A stretch of DNA of 64,000 bases from Eriocheir sinensis (GCF_024679095.1 NC_066552.1:12435027-12499026); one strand, 5' to 3'; positions 30,645 through 43,440 are shown, numbered from the stretch's first letter. Numbers and translations: made by a program. Notes: generated by a model from the sequence alone, not told the origin.

Positions 30645-32110
30645 GGTTGAAGGACCACCTTTTCCTCCTTCTCCTGCACATCTAATATCCTAACTGTCAT
30701 TCCCTGGGTACGAAAGCTTCCACAAAAATTGAATGCACAAAAAAGGAGGAGTAATTTGCTACGTAAAAAGTACGCTCCCTGCCATAAAATTAGACAAACA
30801 GGACGCAGAGAAATACTGTTCCATCTACGTGGAAATAACCACAAATAATAAGAAACTAACACTTGCAACCGTATACAGGCCCCCAAAACAACAGGCAGCC
30901 GACGACACTGCCCTGTACGAAGAGATTCACTCTCTAACACGAAGCAAAGAAGCAATAATAATTGGGGACTTTAATTGCCCTAACATTGACTGGGGACTGT
31001 TGACTGGAAATGAAGAGGGTAACAGGCTTATAGAAACGGTGGAGGATTCGTTCCTCACTAAAGTTGTTACTCAACCGACAAAAGAAAACAATCTGCTGGA
31101 TCTGGTATTAGTAAGTAACCCCGACTTCATTCGCGACTGTGAAGTTGGTGAGAAACTTAATGGTTGCGATCACCACTTCACCACGAAATCATTCAGGAAG
31201 ACCTTAATCACATTATTGAATGGTCGGAAAAATGGCAAATGTCCTTTAATGTTGACAAATGCAAAGTTATGCACATTGGGTCCAGAAATAGTAACCACAC
31301 ATACATTATGAATGGCAAACCTCTGTAGGCGATGCAGGAGGAAAAGGATCTTGGGGTCACTATCAGCAGTGACGTGAAACACGCGAATCACTGAAAAAGA
31401 GCATATAACAAAGCCAACACTATGCTCGGGTTCATAGCGAGGAACTTCGATTGTAAAATGCAAGACGTGATGCTATCCTTGTATAATTCCATGGTAAGAC
31501 CGCACCTCGAGTATGCAGTACAGTTCTGGTCTCCTAATTATAGAAAGGACATTAATTTACTGGAAAGGATTCAACGACGCGCCACGAAAATAATTGCAAC
31601 CTTAAGGGCTCAACCGTACGAGGAACGACTCAAGCGACACAATCTCTTTACATTGGAGAAAAGACGCTTACGAGGGGATATGATTCAAGACTTCAAGTAC
31701 CTAAAAAAATTCAATAACGTCGATTACTCCAAATTCTTTGAACTGCAAACTAACTCAAGAACGAGAAATAACGGTTTACCCATTCGGTCGAGTCGGTGTG
31801 ACACAGACATTGGAAGGAGTTTCTTTTCGAACCGAGTCATCCGCCACTGGAACAATCTTCCCTCAGAAGTAGTAAATGCGAATACCATCAACTACTTCAA
31901 ATATAGAATCGACCGTCATTTCGTTGCGTCAGGAGTAAACTGAATAACGAGGTGCTTTCATCTGCTCCTCAATATCGAGGTGCTTTAATCTGCTTCCCAG
32001 GCCCCAAGTGGCTGCCGAACAGATTAATTCACCAAAGCGGGCAACCTCGTAATGAGCCAATAGACTTTCTGTTGCCTGCATTTTCATGTTTCCATGTTTC
32101 CTCCTCTTCC
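30645..32110 (+). pseudogene. CR1-like LINE with internal deletion (endonuclease joined to RT C-terminus)
   Basis: The 5' part encodes an APE-type endonuclease: KKGGVICYVKSTLPAIKL, then LATVYRPPKQQ, IIIGDFNCPNIDW and LLDLVLVSNPDF. At about 31186 it jumps to the RT region after the catalytic motif, continuing in another frame as LNHIIEWSEKWQMSFNVDKC, EEKDLGVTIS, LERIQRRATKIIATLRAQ and RRLRGDMIQDFKYLKKFNN, to RHFVASGVN-stop at 31943. The RT catalytic core is deleted. The 3'UTR ends with catgtttccatgtttcc and a (TCC)n-rich tract to ~32150. Confidence 0.9.
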
Positions 32111-32211
32111 TCTTCTTCTTCCTCATCTTCCTCCTTGTCCTCTTTCTTCTCTACACGTCAGGTACAATGATTGAGAATCTAAGTGAGGATATGGTAGTTA
32201 GATAGACAGAC

Positions 32212-32242
<31 letters not shown>

Positions 32243-32393
32243 AAAATACAGATATAAATAGATAATTGGAGAGAGAGAGAGAGAGAGAGAGTGCAGCCAT
32301 TAGCCGCGATATGTGTTCCGATGCGTTCCGTTGTAAACATTGCAATAACTGAGGGAAGGCGACGGCGGCTAAGGGTCTTTTATTGACTGTATT

Positions 32394-32468
<75 letters not shown>

Positions 32469-32624
32469 CAAACAGAATAGATAAGGAATTTCTTCCCGGG
32501 GAACAAAAGCTGTAGTGTATACGTATTTTTCCTGGTCAGAAAATTATGCAAAACTTTTTTTTCCTTCCATTCCGCAAGAACCTAAAAATTTCCCAAAGGT
32601 TCTCACACGTCATGTTGGTATTCC

Positions 32625-32694
<70 letters not shown>

Positions 32695-32869
32695 TAAAGG
32701 TGTGTGAAGGTGTGTGTGTTTGCCGCAGGTGTGTGAGAGCAGCGCCCATCCAGCCGCGAGAGTGCTCTGAGCGGGGCCACAGCTGTTTAGAGGAGGAGGA
32801 GGAGGAGGAGGAGGAGGAGGTGGAGAGGGGGAAAAGGAGGAGGAGGAGGAGGTGGAAGTGGAAGAGTGG
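32111..32869. repeat. Spacer between two CR1 copies: (TCC)n, (GATA)n, (GA)n, (TC)n, (CA)n, (GGA)n
   Basis: TCC tract to 32150, GATA 32210-32241, GA 32270-32291, TC 32398-32464, CA 32629-32691, GGA 32793-32869. No gene is present. Confidence 0.9.
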
Positions 32870-34110
32870 AGGAAACATGGAAACATGGAAATGCAGGCAA
32901 CAGAAAGCCTATTGGCTTATTACGAGGTTGCCCGCTTTGGTGATTTAATCTACTCGACAGCCACTTTGGGCTTGAGGAGCAGATGAAAGCACCTCGATAT
33001 TCAGTTTACTCCCGACGCAACGAAATGACGGTCGATTCGATATTTGAAGGAGTTGATGGTATTCGCATTTACTACTTCTGAGGGAAGATTGTTCCAGTGG
33101 CGGATGACTCGGTTTCAAAAGAAACTCCTTCCAATGTCTGTGCTACATCGACTCGACTGAATGGGTAAACCGTTATTTCTAGTTCTTGAACTGGGTTGCA
33201 GTTCAAAGAATTTGGAGCAATCGACATTATTGAACTTTTTCAGGTACTTAAAGACTTGAATCATATCCCCTCGTAAGCGTCTTTTCTCCACTGTAAAGAG
33301 ATTGAGTCGCTTGAGTCGTTCCTCGTACGGTTGAGCCTTTAAGGTTGGAATCATCTTCGTGGCGCGTCACTGAATCCTTTTCAGTAAAGCAATGTCCTTT
33401 CTGTAATTAGGAGACCAGAACTGTACTGCATACTCAAGGTGCGGTCTTAAAACGGAATTATACAAGGATTGCATCACGTCTGGCGTTTTACACTCGAAGT
33501 TCCTCGCTATGAACCCGAGCATAGTGTTGGCTTGATTCGCGTGTTTCAGGTCACTGCTGATAGTGACCCCAAGATCCTTTTCCTCCTGCATCGCCTGCAG
33601 AGGTTTCTATTCATGATGTATGTGTAGTTACTATTTCTGGACCCAATGTGCATGACTTTGCATTTGTCAGCATTAAAGGACATTTGCCATTTTTCCGACC
33701 ATTCGATAATGTGATTAAGGTCTTTCTGGATGATTTCGCAGTCGATCTTTGTGAGGGCCTTTCCACCCACTTTGGTGTCATCAGCAAATTTCGATATTGT
33801 GGATTTCAGATCTGATTGTAGGTCATTGATATATATAATAAAGAGGATGGGTCCAAGCACCGACCCTTGAGGCACTTCACTATTGATTGGAAGCCAATCG
33901 GAAGGCTGTCCGTTGAGTAGTACTCACTGTTTTCTGCCGGTGAGTCAATCTCTTATCCACGCAATCAGTTTGGCTCCAATGCCCGCCGAGTGCAGTTTCT
34001 TAAGGAGTCGCTCGTGCGGTACCTTGTCGAAGGCTTTCTGAAAGTCCAGGTATATAACATCACTGGGGATGTGGGCGATACGCCCTAATTTCGTCCTTAT
34101 TGGGTAATAG
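32870..34110 (-). pseudogene. CR1-like LINE with RT core, antisense
   Basis: Read on minus: YLDFQKAFDKVPHERLLKKL (motif A), VPQGSVLGPILFIIYINDL (motif B), ISKFADDTKVGGKAL (motif C with both Asp), IIEWSEKWQMSFNADKCKV, then the same C-terminal domain as the copy at 30645. Frameshifts near 33550, 33360 and 33115 inactivate it. Its 3' end (catgtttccatgtttcctcc, reversed) meets a GGA tract at 32793-32869. It forms an inverted pair with the copy ending at 32110. Confidence 0.92.
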
Positions 34111-34400
34111 TCCCTATACTGTCTAAACCCCTTATGCAAGAGTTAACCAGCATCGTCACTCTTTCATCCCTGACGCTGGTAAACTCTGGAACAATCTTCC
34201 TTGATCTGTATTTCCTCCTGCCTACGACTTGAACTCTTTCAAGAGGAGGGTATCAGGACACTCTCCTCCTGAAATTGACTTCCCTTTCGGCCGCTCCTCT
34301 CTAATCTTTTAAGGGGCAGTAAATAGCGGGCTTTTTTTCATTCTTATTTTCTTTTTTTTAGCCCATTGAACTGTCTACTTTGCTGTAAAAAATAAATAAA
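34111..34400 (+). pseudogene. Jockey-like LINE 3' end
   Basis: It begins at ccccttatgcaagagttaac, carries the C-terminal ctggtaaactctggaacaat segment and the gcgggctttttttc 3'UTR, and ends in an A-rich tail at 34385-34405. It abuts the antisense CR1 copy. Confidence 0.85.
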
Positions 34401-34800
34401 ATAATCTACGTGCATTTGTGTACACAACAGAAATGTGACTCCTGGCTTGGCCGCGATGAGTTGTACCAGTTCGCTTGTCGGAGGCGTCGTTGGTTACACA
34501 GTTTCTAGTAAGCCGCACCGATGCTACGGTTTGGTTGATCAAGAGTTGCCTTTGCCCCGCCCTTGGCTGCAGTTTTTTTAATAGCTTTTCGAAAAATTTT
34601 CAACTGCCTCGTTCAGGAGCCTTCGAAGCCGCCCCGAGCCAAACTCGTTCAGGTGTAGGCCGTCATCGCGAAACAGGTCTGGGTGCTCATTGAAGTGGTG
34701 CCAGGCGTTTGTGAACGCTACGCCTTCATCGTCTGGAGCTGCCCTGTGTAGGCCGACCGGCCTCTTGCAGTTTCCCTATGTTCTTATGTTCTTATGTAAC
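34401..34800 (+). mobile_element. LINE 3'UTR ending in (ATGTTCTT)n
   Basis: Unrecognised body followed by cctcttgcagtttccctatg and a ttcttatgttcttatgt tail. Such short-word tails are typical of CR1/L2-type LINE 3' ends. Confidence 0.5.
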
Positions 34801-34919
34801 ATAACTGCTTTAGACTAGTATTGACGCCGTACGCTTTACTGTTAAATCCGGCGAACGTATTGACTCTCGGTACAATCCCAGAGACGATGATGTGAGGAGG
34901 AGCGAGGCAACAGCTGCTC

Positions 34920-35150
34920 GGTGGAGGAGGAGGAGGATGAGGATGAGGATGAAGAGGAGGAGAAGGAGAAGGAGTAGAAGGAAGAGAAGGAAAAGGAGGA
35001 GGAGGAGGTGGAGGTGCAGGTGTCGGTATGCTGTGAGGCTCGTGTGAGTGTGTTTTGCAGTGGGACAAACGTGTGAAGAGCAGAAGGAAGAGGAAGAAGA
35101 GGAGGAGGAGGAGGAGGAGAGGAGTGTTGTGAGGACACGTTGAAGGAGAG
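34920..35150. repeat. GGA/GAA-rich low-complexity tracts
   Basis: Imperfect GGA triplets on both sides of a short unique stretch. Minus-strand Pro/Ser-rich frames here are artefacts. Confidence 0.85.
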
Positions 35151-35339
35151 AGGGTAATGCAAGTTAAAGTGCGCAAGGAGAGTGAGTGGGTTACATAAAA
35201 GGAGTGGCAAAATGAGGCAAAAGAATATTATGCATGTGATGTTTGGAAGAAGGTGACGTGTGGAGATAAACAATGCAAAAGTGGGTGCTTGAGGAGAGAT
35301 GAGGCTTGTTGGGAAACGCTGAGGGCAAGAAAGGACGTG

Positions 35340-36117
35340 GCAAAGAGGTAAAAGCATCGTGAGATAAGAAGTCATATATGCATGAGAAGGTTAAGCAAGA
35401 GGAGTTTGTTAGTGAGTCGTTAGTGAGTATGAAGTATTGAGATAAAACTGTTGAAGAAAGCGAAGGTGAAATAAGATTGATGAAGTGGTAAAGCATTGGT
35501 AGATGAAAAGTCGTATATGTATGAGGCGGTTGTGCAAGAGAATGTTTGCTGGCGAGTCTCTCCTGTGACGAGTGTTGAAATGAAATGTTGAAAAAGGCGA
35601 AGGTGAAATATGACTGGTAAAGATGTATTGGGAGATAAAAACTCGTATGCGCATGAAGAGGTTGAAGGAGGGAATGTTTGTTACTGAGTCTTTCCTGTGA
35701 CGAGTGTTGAGATGAAATATTGAAGAAAACGGAGGTAAAATAAGATTGCTGAAGAGGTAGATAAAATTGTTAGATAAAAACGGCTTGAGTGCATGAGGCG
35801 GTTGAGCAGGAGGATGTTTGTTGAGTTTCTACTGTGACGATTTTGAGACGAAATGTTGAGGGAAGCGAGGGTGAAATAAGAGTTGTAGGTAAAAAGCCAT
35901 GAGGCGGTTGAGCAAGATGGTCGTTGTTGGTGAGTTTTTACGGTGACGAGTGTTGAGATGAAAGTGTTGAAGAAAGAGAAGGTGAAATAAGATTGATAAA
36001 GACAAAGGGAGATTGGTAGCTAAAAGGCATTAGTCGATAAAAAGAAACTTATGCATGGGGCAGTTGAGCAAGAGGATGTTTGTTGGCGAGTTTTTGCTGT
36101 TACGGGTGTTGAGATGG
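35340..36117. repeat. Diverged ~110-140-bp tandem repeat, ~6 copies
   Basis: Each copy has, in order, gata.aa...tcgtatatgtatgaggcggttg, agcaagaggatgtttgttgg, gtgacgagtgttgagatgaa and gttgaagaaagcgaaggtga. Copies start near 35360, 35500, 35632, 35767, 35890 and 36010, with many substitutions and indels. Confidence 0.75.
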
Positions 36118-36227
36118 CACACAGAAAGTGTCGACATGGCTGTCAGGGCTAAGGGACTGGGGGATTTACCTACATTTAATAAGACTTTCGTGGAGGTTGT
36201 GTTAGTATTTCCATGGGTAGTTTTATC

Positions 36228-36590
36228 AGGAGGAGGAGGAGGAGGAGGAGGAGGAGGAGGAGGAGGAGGAGGAAGATCTTTAACTAGCTCCATCATTTCC
36301 TTCCACACTTCTTATTTTTAAAATTGATGAATTACTGAAGAAGATGGATAAAAAGAAGCAGTACTGGAAAACTGGCGGAATAGGAGGAGGAGGAGGAGGA
36401 GGAGGAGGAGGAGGAGGAGGAGGAGGAGGAGGAGGAGGGGAAGGGGGAGGAGGAGGACGAGGAGGAGGAGGAGGAGGAGGAGGAGGAGGAGGAGGCAGAG
36501 GAGGAGGAGGAGGAGGAGGAGGAGGAGGAGGAAGGGAAGGGGGAGGAGGAGGGGAATGGGGTGGAGGAGAAGGAGGAGGAGGAAGAGGAA
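36228..36590. repeat. (GGA)n microsatellites
   Basis: Two blocks (36228-36272 and 36380-36590) of GGA with occasional variants. They read as poly-Gly, which is not a real protein. Confidence 0.95.
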
Positions 36591-36860
36591 TACTTTTAAC
36601 TCCCTCCGTCCCTCAGTTCCTCCCTTCGTCTCATCTTCCCTCTGGTTCTCTTCGCCTCTCCGTCACAAAACCTAATAAAGAGTAATGAGCGTTGTACCGT
36701 CGCCTCTCTCTCTATGGGTTACATCTTTTTATGGTTAAAGCGCGAAGTCCTGCACTACATCAGCATGTCAGTACATCGGAAAAAATAGCAAAGGATTTTT
36801 TTTCTACATCAAAGAATGCGGCTGAAGTACAACAAAGAGTAAAAAAAAAAAAAAAAAAAA

Positions 36861-37530
36861 AAAAGCCCGCTAGTCGCCGCTCCCACAAAAGTAAAGAGTA
36901 GACAAAAGAGAGGTCAATTTTGGGTGGAGAGGTGTCTTGATACACTCTTCTTGAAAGGGGTCAAGTCATAGGCAGGAGGAAATACAGACGAAGGAAGACT
37001 GTTCCAGAGTTTACCAGTGAAGGGGATGAAAGAATGGAGATGCTGGTTAACTCTTGCATAAGGGGTTTGCACAGTATAGGGATGAGCATGAGTAGAAAGT
37101 CGTGTGCAGCGGGGCCGCGGGAAGGGGGGAGGCATGCAGGTAGCAAGTTCAGAAGAGCAGTCAGCATGAAAATATCGATAGAAGATAGAAAGAGAAGCAA
37201 CATGGCGGCGGAATTCAAGAGGTAGAAGGCTGTCAGTAAGAGGAGGAGAGCTGATGAGACGAAGAGCCTTAGACTCCACTCTGTCCAGAAGAGCTGTGTG
37301 AGTGGAGCCCCCCACACGTGAGATGCATACTCCATACGAGGGCGGACAAGGCCCCTATATATGGAATGCATCTGTGCGGGGCAGAAGAACTGGCGGAGAC
37401 GATACAGAACGCCCAACCTCGAGGAAGCTGATTTAGTAAGACATGTGAAGTTTCCAGTTAAGATTTTGAGCTAAGGATAGACCGAGGATATTTAGTGTTG
37501 AAGAAGGTGACAGTTGGGTGTTGTCGAAGA
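36861..37530 (-). pseudogene. Jockey-like LINE C-terminal part, antisense
   Basis: On minus: YRLRQFFCPAQMHSIYRGLV, RMEYASHVWG, LDRVESKALRLISSPPLTDS and RVNQHLHSFIPFTGKLWNSL. The 3'UTR ends in the T/A run at 36841-36864. It is 5' truncated, as usual for LINE insertions. Confidence 0.88.
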
Positions 37531-37639
37531 ATAGGAGATGATTACAATTACTTCTTTTGTTTTAACAGTAATTATTTTTCCACGAACGATTTTATGCAAG
37601 GACGTTTGATTCCTCGAGGTAAAGCGATTTGTTCCATGT

Positions 37640-38326
<687 letters not shown>

Positions 38327-38744
38327 GGAGGGATAATGTTGCAGGGAAATGGCTGTCAATCAATTATGTAGTAGTAGTAGTAGTAGTAGAAGTAGAGGCA
38401 GGAAGGGAGGGAAAAGGGAAGACAAGGGAGGGAGGGAGAAGAGGAAGGAAGATGACGAGAGAGGAGAGAACAGGAACAGGAGGTAAAGAGAGGGCCCACA
38501 CTGAAATCCGTATCCCTACACTTATTTATAATTCAGATGGACTTGCATTACTGGTACATGCAATAAAGCTTATGAAGGATGCCTCTTTGTTTCACTGTTT
38601 ATGGTAAGCCGGCACACGGACGTCAGAATAATATACTTTGCGATAATATGCTTCCCCCCCCCCCCCTTTACCTTACCATTTTCCTTCTTCTTTCCTTCCA
38701 TCCCTTGTCCTCCCTTCCCTCTCTCTTTACATCCTTTACATTCT

Positions 38745-38747
38745 CTT

Positions 38748-38796
<49 letters not shown>

Positions 38797-38940
38797 GCTA
38801 TTACTACTACTACTACTACTACTACTATTACTACTACTACTTTTGCTACTACTACTACTACTACTATACTATTACTACTACTACTTCTACCACTACTACT
38901 TCTACTACTGTTACTACTACTACTACTACTACACACTACA
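38745..38940. repeat. (TAC)n microsatellite
   Basis: About 190 nt of TAC triplets with interruptions. Confidence 0.96.
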
Positions 38941-39119
38941 TAAAAGATACCTCCACCCATGTTTATTTTCCCGACACATAATCATGGAGGGCTCCATAGC
39001 TTGGAGGTCATTAGCCCCAACTCTGTTCGCTAATGACTGTGGCAAACAACCATATCACTAATACTACCTAGCACTAAATCACCTATCATCTATTACGTCT
39101 AGATCCCCCTTTCCTTCCC

Positions 39120-40129
39120 TACTCAAGTCACTCCCGACCCACCCTAATGTCACTCTCCACCACTGTGGCTTCATAGTCCATATTGGAGATGTTGGTGGCT
39201 TTTGTGCCAGAGTGTCTGGTGCCCCTGAGACATAGGATGGCCGACCTGAACAGGGAGAACGAGAGGCGACACCTCATCCAGACGACAACGTGGCTCCTTG
39301 GTTGATGTTTCTTTTCTGAGATTAGTTCCGCGAGGTGTGCGTAGAATCATTGGGCCCTGGGACCCATCCCGCCGGATGTGGTGAAGACGAGGGGGGTGAA
39401 GCTGCCCTGATCCACATGTTGGATTCTTTCACCGTATGCCCTTGTCTTCTCCTGCTCGCTCCTGTGGTGGGCGGTTTCCAGGGGCAGCTCACGGTGACAG
39501 GCAGGCATTGGGTCGAATATGCGGATGTCCATGAACGCCCGCTGTAAGCGCACCCAGAATCCGCGGGCACTTACATCAACCAGTGCCTCATGTGAGGTAT
39601 TGGCCGTCCTGTACCGAAGGTGTTCGCCGTCCAGGGGAAGCAGTGCCGGCTCGGTAGTGACGTCTTGGCATACCTCCCCGAGCATGCTGGCTATCAGAAT
39701 ATCGTTCAGGAATAATGTTCAGGTTTGACAATAAGGACAGACTTGGTGGCGTTAGGGATGTATCCTACCTCAGGGCCGGCGGTGTTCACAGTGTCCCACC
39801 ACCCTTTTAAGTCCGAGATTTTGCCAGCACCTGAGAGATCATCCACACAAGCCACCTGTTTCCCCCGTGTTTTTGCGTACGCGATTTCATTTTGGAGGAC
39901 TGATAGGCCCAGGGCGTACATGGCCATGGCTATTGGGTCACCTTGTGTTGTTCCCTCAGATGATTTTAACACTTTCACTTTTCCACTGTGGCTATTTATG
40001 CATAAGTCGGTCGGGTATGTATAGGTATTTTCGACATACATAGCTAAGCTAGGGCACTTGGTTTTAATGTTGTGTATCATAGTCTTTCTATTTATTGTGA
40101 TGAAGGCATTCTTGGCGTCAACACACCCC
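39120..40129 (-). pseudogene. Reverse transcriptase of an unusual retroelement clade, antisense
   Basis: Read on minus: DAKNAFITINRKTMIHNIK (motif A), SSEGTTQGDPIAMAMYALGL (motif B), QVACVDDLSGAG (motif C, VDD in place of YADD), then GWWDTVNTAGPEVGYIPNATK. After one in-frame stop near 39717 come LVDVSARGFWVRLQR, FMDIRIFDP, QGSFTPLVFTTSGGMG and LSFSLFRSAILCLRGTR. I recall this EGTTQGDP / FTPLVF / LRGTR set from little-described eukaryotic RT proteins distinct from jockey and CR1. Family name not assigned. Stops and frameshifts make it dead. Confidence 0.72.
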
Positions 40130-41240
40130 AATTGGAAATGATAGTAAGGTCTGAAGCTAAGGGTTCTGCAGCCTCCAGTATAGGGTCTTCTAATTCCTGT
40201 TGAGAGGGTCAACAGTGGTGTTCCACAGGCCTCTGTCCTATCACCCACTCTCTTCCTGTTATTCATCAATGATCTTCTTTTCATAACAAACTGTCCTATC
40301 CACTCATACGCTGACGACTCCACTCTGCTTTATTCAACTTCTTTCAACAGAAGACCCTCTCAACAGGAATTAGAAGACTCTATACTGGAGGCTGCCGAAC
40401 GCTTAGCTTCAGACCTTACTATCATTTCCAATTGGGGTAAAAGGAACCTTGTGTCCCTCAGTGGCTCAAAAAACCAATTTCTTCACCTATCAACTCGACA
40501 CAATCTTCCAAACACCTATCCCCTATTCTTCAACAACACTCAGCTGTCACCTTCTTCAACACTAAACATCCTCGGTCTATCCTTAACTCAAAATCTTAAC
40601 TGGAAACTTCACATATCTTCTCTCACTAAATTAGTTTCCTCGAGATTGGGCGTTCAGTATCGTCTCCGCCAGTTCTTCTCCCCCGCACAATTGCTATCCA
40701 TATACAGGGGCCTTGTCAGCTTTTGTATGGAGTATGCATCTCACGTGTGTGGTGGCTCCACTCAAACAGCTCTCTTAGACAGGAGTCTCTCTTCTTCGTT
40801 CTCTCTCTCCTCTTTCCTTATTGAGTCTTCTACCTCTTGCTACGCCGCCCATGCTGCTCTCTTATCTCTTCTATCGATATTTTCACGCTGACTGCACCTT
40901 CTGAACAACTTTAACTATGTCTCCCCCCTTCCCCTCCACGCCACACCTTCCTTTCGACTCAAGCTCATCCCTTTACTGTCCAAAACCCTTACGCACGAGT
41001 TAACCAGCATCTTCACTCTTTCATACCTCACGCAGGTAAACTCTGGAACAATCTTCCTTCATCTGTATTTCCTCCTGCCTACGACTTGAACTCTTTCAAG
41101 AGGAGGGTATCAGGACACCTCTCCTCCCGAAATTGACCTATCTTTCGGCCACTCCTCTGAAAGCTTTTTGTAGGAGCAGTGAGTAGCGGGCTTTTTTTTT
41201 TTTTTTCATTATCGGCTCCCTTTTTTTGCCCTTGAGCTGT
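40130..41240 (+). pseudogene. Jockey-like LINE with an inverted duplicated 5' segment
   Basis: 40211-41240 is sense: GVPQASVLSPTLFLLFINDL (motif B), HSYADDSTLLYS (motif C), WGKRNLVSLSGSKNQFLHLS, then the thumb and 3'UTR with gcgggcttttttttttt. 40130-40207 is antisense and matches its own 40357-40438. The sense part has several frameshifts and stops after YASHVCGG. Confidence 0.87.
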
Positions 41241-41371
41241 TTCCTCTGCTGTAATACTGACAAATATTAGTGTAACAGTGTACAATTAATTTTGCCTCAC
41301 AAACAGGCTCTTAAAATAGCTGCACACAAATCAGATAACTTTGAGCCTCTTTTTTGGAAATATATTATGTT

Positions 41372-41373
<2 letters not shown>

Positions 41374-41440
<67 letters not shown>

Positions 41441-41474
41441 AAATAGACACAAACAGATACAAACAGACAAATAG

Positions 41475-41523
<49 letters not shown>
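41374..41523. repeat. (GA)n and (CA)n microsatellites
   Basis: GA 41374-41437 and CA 41478-41523. The surrounding sequence is ACAGA-rich. Confidence 0.97.
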
Positions 41524-41525
<2 letters not shown>

Positions 41526-41740
41526 CAGAAAAAACAGACAAACTTTGATAAGCCGAAAGACAGACGGGCAGATAAACAACCAGAACAAAACAAAAAGACT
41601 GACATAAAAACAGACAAACACAGAGACAAACAGAGAGACAGACAGAAGACACTCATAAATATTGGGAAGAATTCGTTGGATGTATTTTTGAGATCGATGA
41701 ATTATTAGGGAATATGGACCAAAAGAAAGAGTATTGGAAA

Positions 41741-42038
41741 ACCTGAGCAGGAGGGGGAGGATGAGGAGGAGGAGAGAGGAGGAGGAGGAGTCTTTACCTT
41801 CTCATTCTCATCCCTGCGTCCCTGCATCCCTTCATGTCATTTCCCTTCTGATCCTCTCCTCCTCTGCATCATTTTCGTTCCCTTCCCGACATCTCGTCTC
41901 ATCTCACGTACCCGGAAATCGACATGCAAGCGAAATATGAAGGAGTTTTTGCTGCGACCGACCTTCTTATTAAACTACAATAGCGACAAAATCAACAACA
42001 GCAACAACTTTTACTACTACAACCACTATAATTGTTAT

Positions 42039-42070
<32 letters not shown>

Positions 42071-42128
42071 TTACAGCTACTGACACAATTACTACTACTT
42101 CTACTACTATTACAGCTACTGACACAAT

Positions 42129-42173
<45 letters not shown>

Positions 42174-42268
42174 AACTACTACTACTACCACTGCCATCAC
42201 CACCATACCACCACCACTCCCACCATTACTACTACTACTACTACTATTATTACAGCTACTGACACAAT

Positions 42269-42303
<35 letters not shown>

Positions 42304-42348
42304 TTACTACCACTGCCATCACCACCATACCACCACCACTGCCACCAT

Positions 42349-42384
<36 letters not shown>

Positions 42385-42442
42385 ACTAATACTACTATTA
42401 CTACTACTACTACTACTGCCACCACCACCACCACGACCACCG

Positions 42443-42497
<55 letters not shown>

Positions 42498-42536
42498 CTC
42501 TACTACTACTACTACTATCACTACTATTACTACAAC
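41741..42536. repeat. (GGA)n and long (TAC)n/(ACC)n microsatellites
   Basis: GGA 41757-41790, then TAC/ACC triplets 42010-42536. agctactgacacaattacta occurs three times inside it, and again at 55345, marking a shared higher-order unit. Confidence 0.93.
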
Positions 42537-43019
42537 ACATCACGCTGAGTCTTCATTCTCCTCCCGACCTGAGAAATATCTATACATTTTTCACATCCCA
42601 AAAAACACAGATACGCCTTTCCACCCGAGTTCACGCCCCTCATCGCTACTTGGAAAACAAGTGCGTGCCTTCTGAACCATGCCTGGCACCTCCTATTTGT
42701 ATACAGCGCGTTCCGGGAGGTGATTCACGCGCCAGGCCTCCCGTATGCCCTTTCTGAGAACCACCAAGTCAATACCGCGGAGTTCGGGTGGAAACATTAC
42801 CCCACCAACCGCCCCCTACCCCGCTGCCCTCACTCCACTTCACACAACTGACATCGTGGCATTCATGAAAGCAACCCATTCGTGTATCGTTCATATCCAT
42901 TTCATTTGATTAATACATCAAGAGTGTTCCCATGCACCCCGTTGGATTACTGTCACGGCTTAGGAAACAGGTTGATCACAGTGTGCGAGTCACATAGGCC
43001 GGATTACTCTGACGCTTCC
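42537..43019. other. No recognised feature
   Basis: Mixed-composition sequence. No exon, tRNA box or repeat was recognised. Confidence 0.4.
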
Positions 43020-43225
43020 GCCTCTCATACCATATCTTTCCAAAGGTCGAAAATAAGATTGGTCACATTCTCATGAGTGTTTGTTCACGTTCACGGTACA
43101 GTAGCTTCATCAAACTGTTATCAGGGTTACAAAACTACCCAAGGAAATGCTCACATCTCCGAAATCCTTGACAAACGTGTGTGCATGGGGACCGAAATGT
43201 TGAAGATATGGCCCTGGACGTAGTG
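43020..43225 (-). repeat. Unclassified ~200-bp dispersed repeat, copy 2
   Basis: Reverse-strand match to copy 1. Blocks include gagcatttccttgggtagtt, gtaccgtgaac, acactcatgag, cctttggaaag and ggcggaagcgtc. Confidence 0.7.
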
Positions 43226-43300
43226 ATGAGCTTTTTGGAGATATCGATGTTATGCGTCAGTCGCTCCGGGTGTTCAGCCGTTCCCGTTGTCGCCTCGCCT

Positions 43301-43340
<40 letters not shown>

Positions 43341-43392
43341 TTTCCCCCACACAGGCAGTTTTGAAATCAAGTATTTACGAGTATTAACAAAC

Positions 43393-43439
<47 letters not shown>
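43301..43439. repeat. (CA)n and (TC)n microsatellites
   Basis: CA 43301-43338 and TC 43401-43439, lying between two copies of the ~200-bp repeat. Confidence 0.96.

Positions 43440-43440
<1 letters not shown>

Noticed and set aside
36344..36685. Glycine-rich protein candidate
   Set aside because: Pure GGA microsatellite translation.
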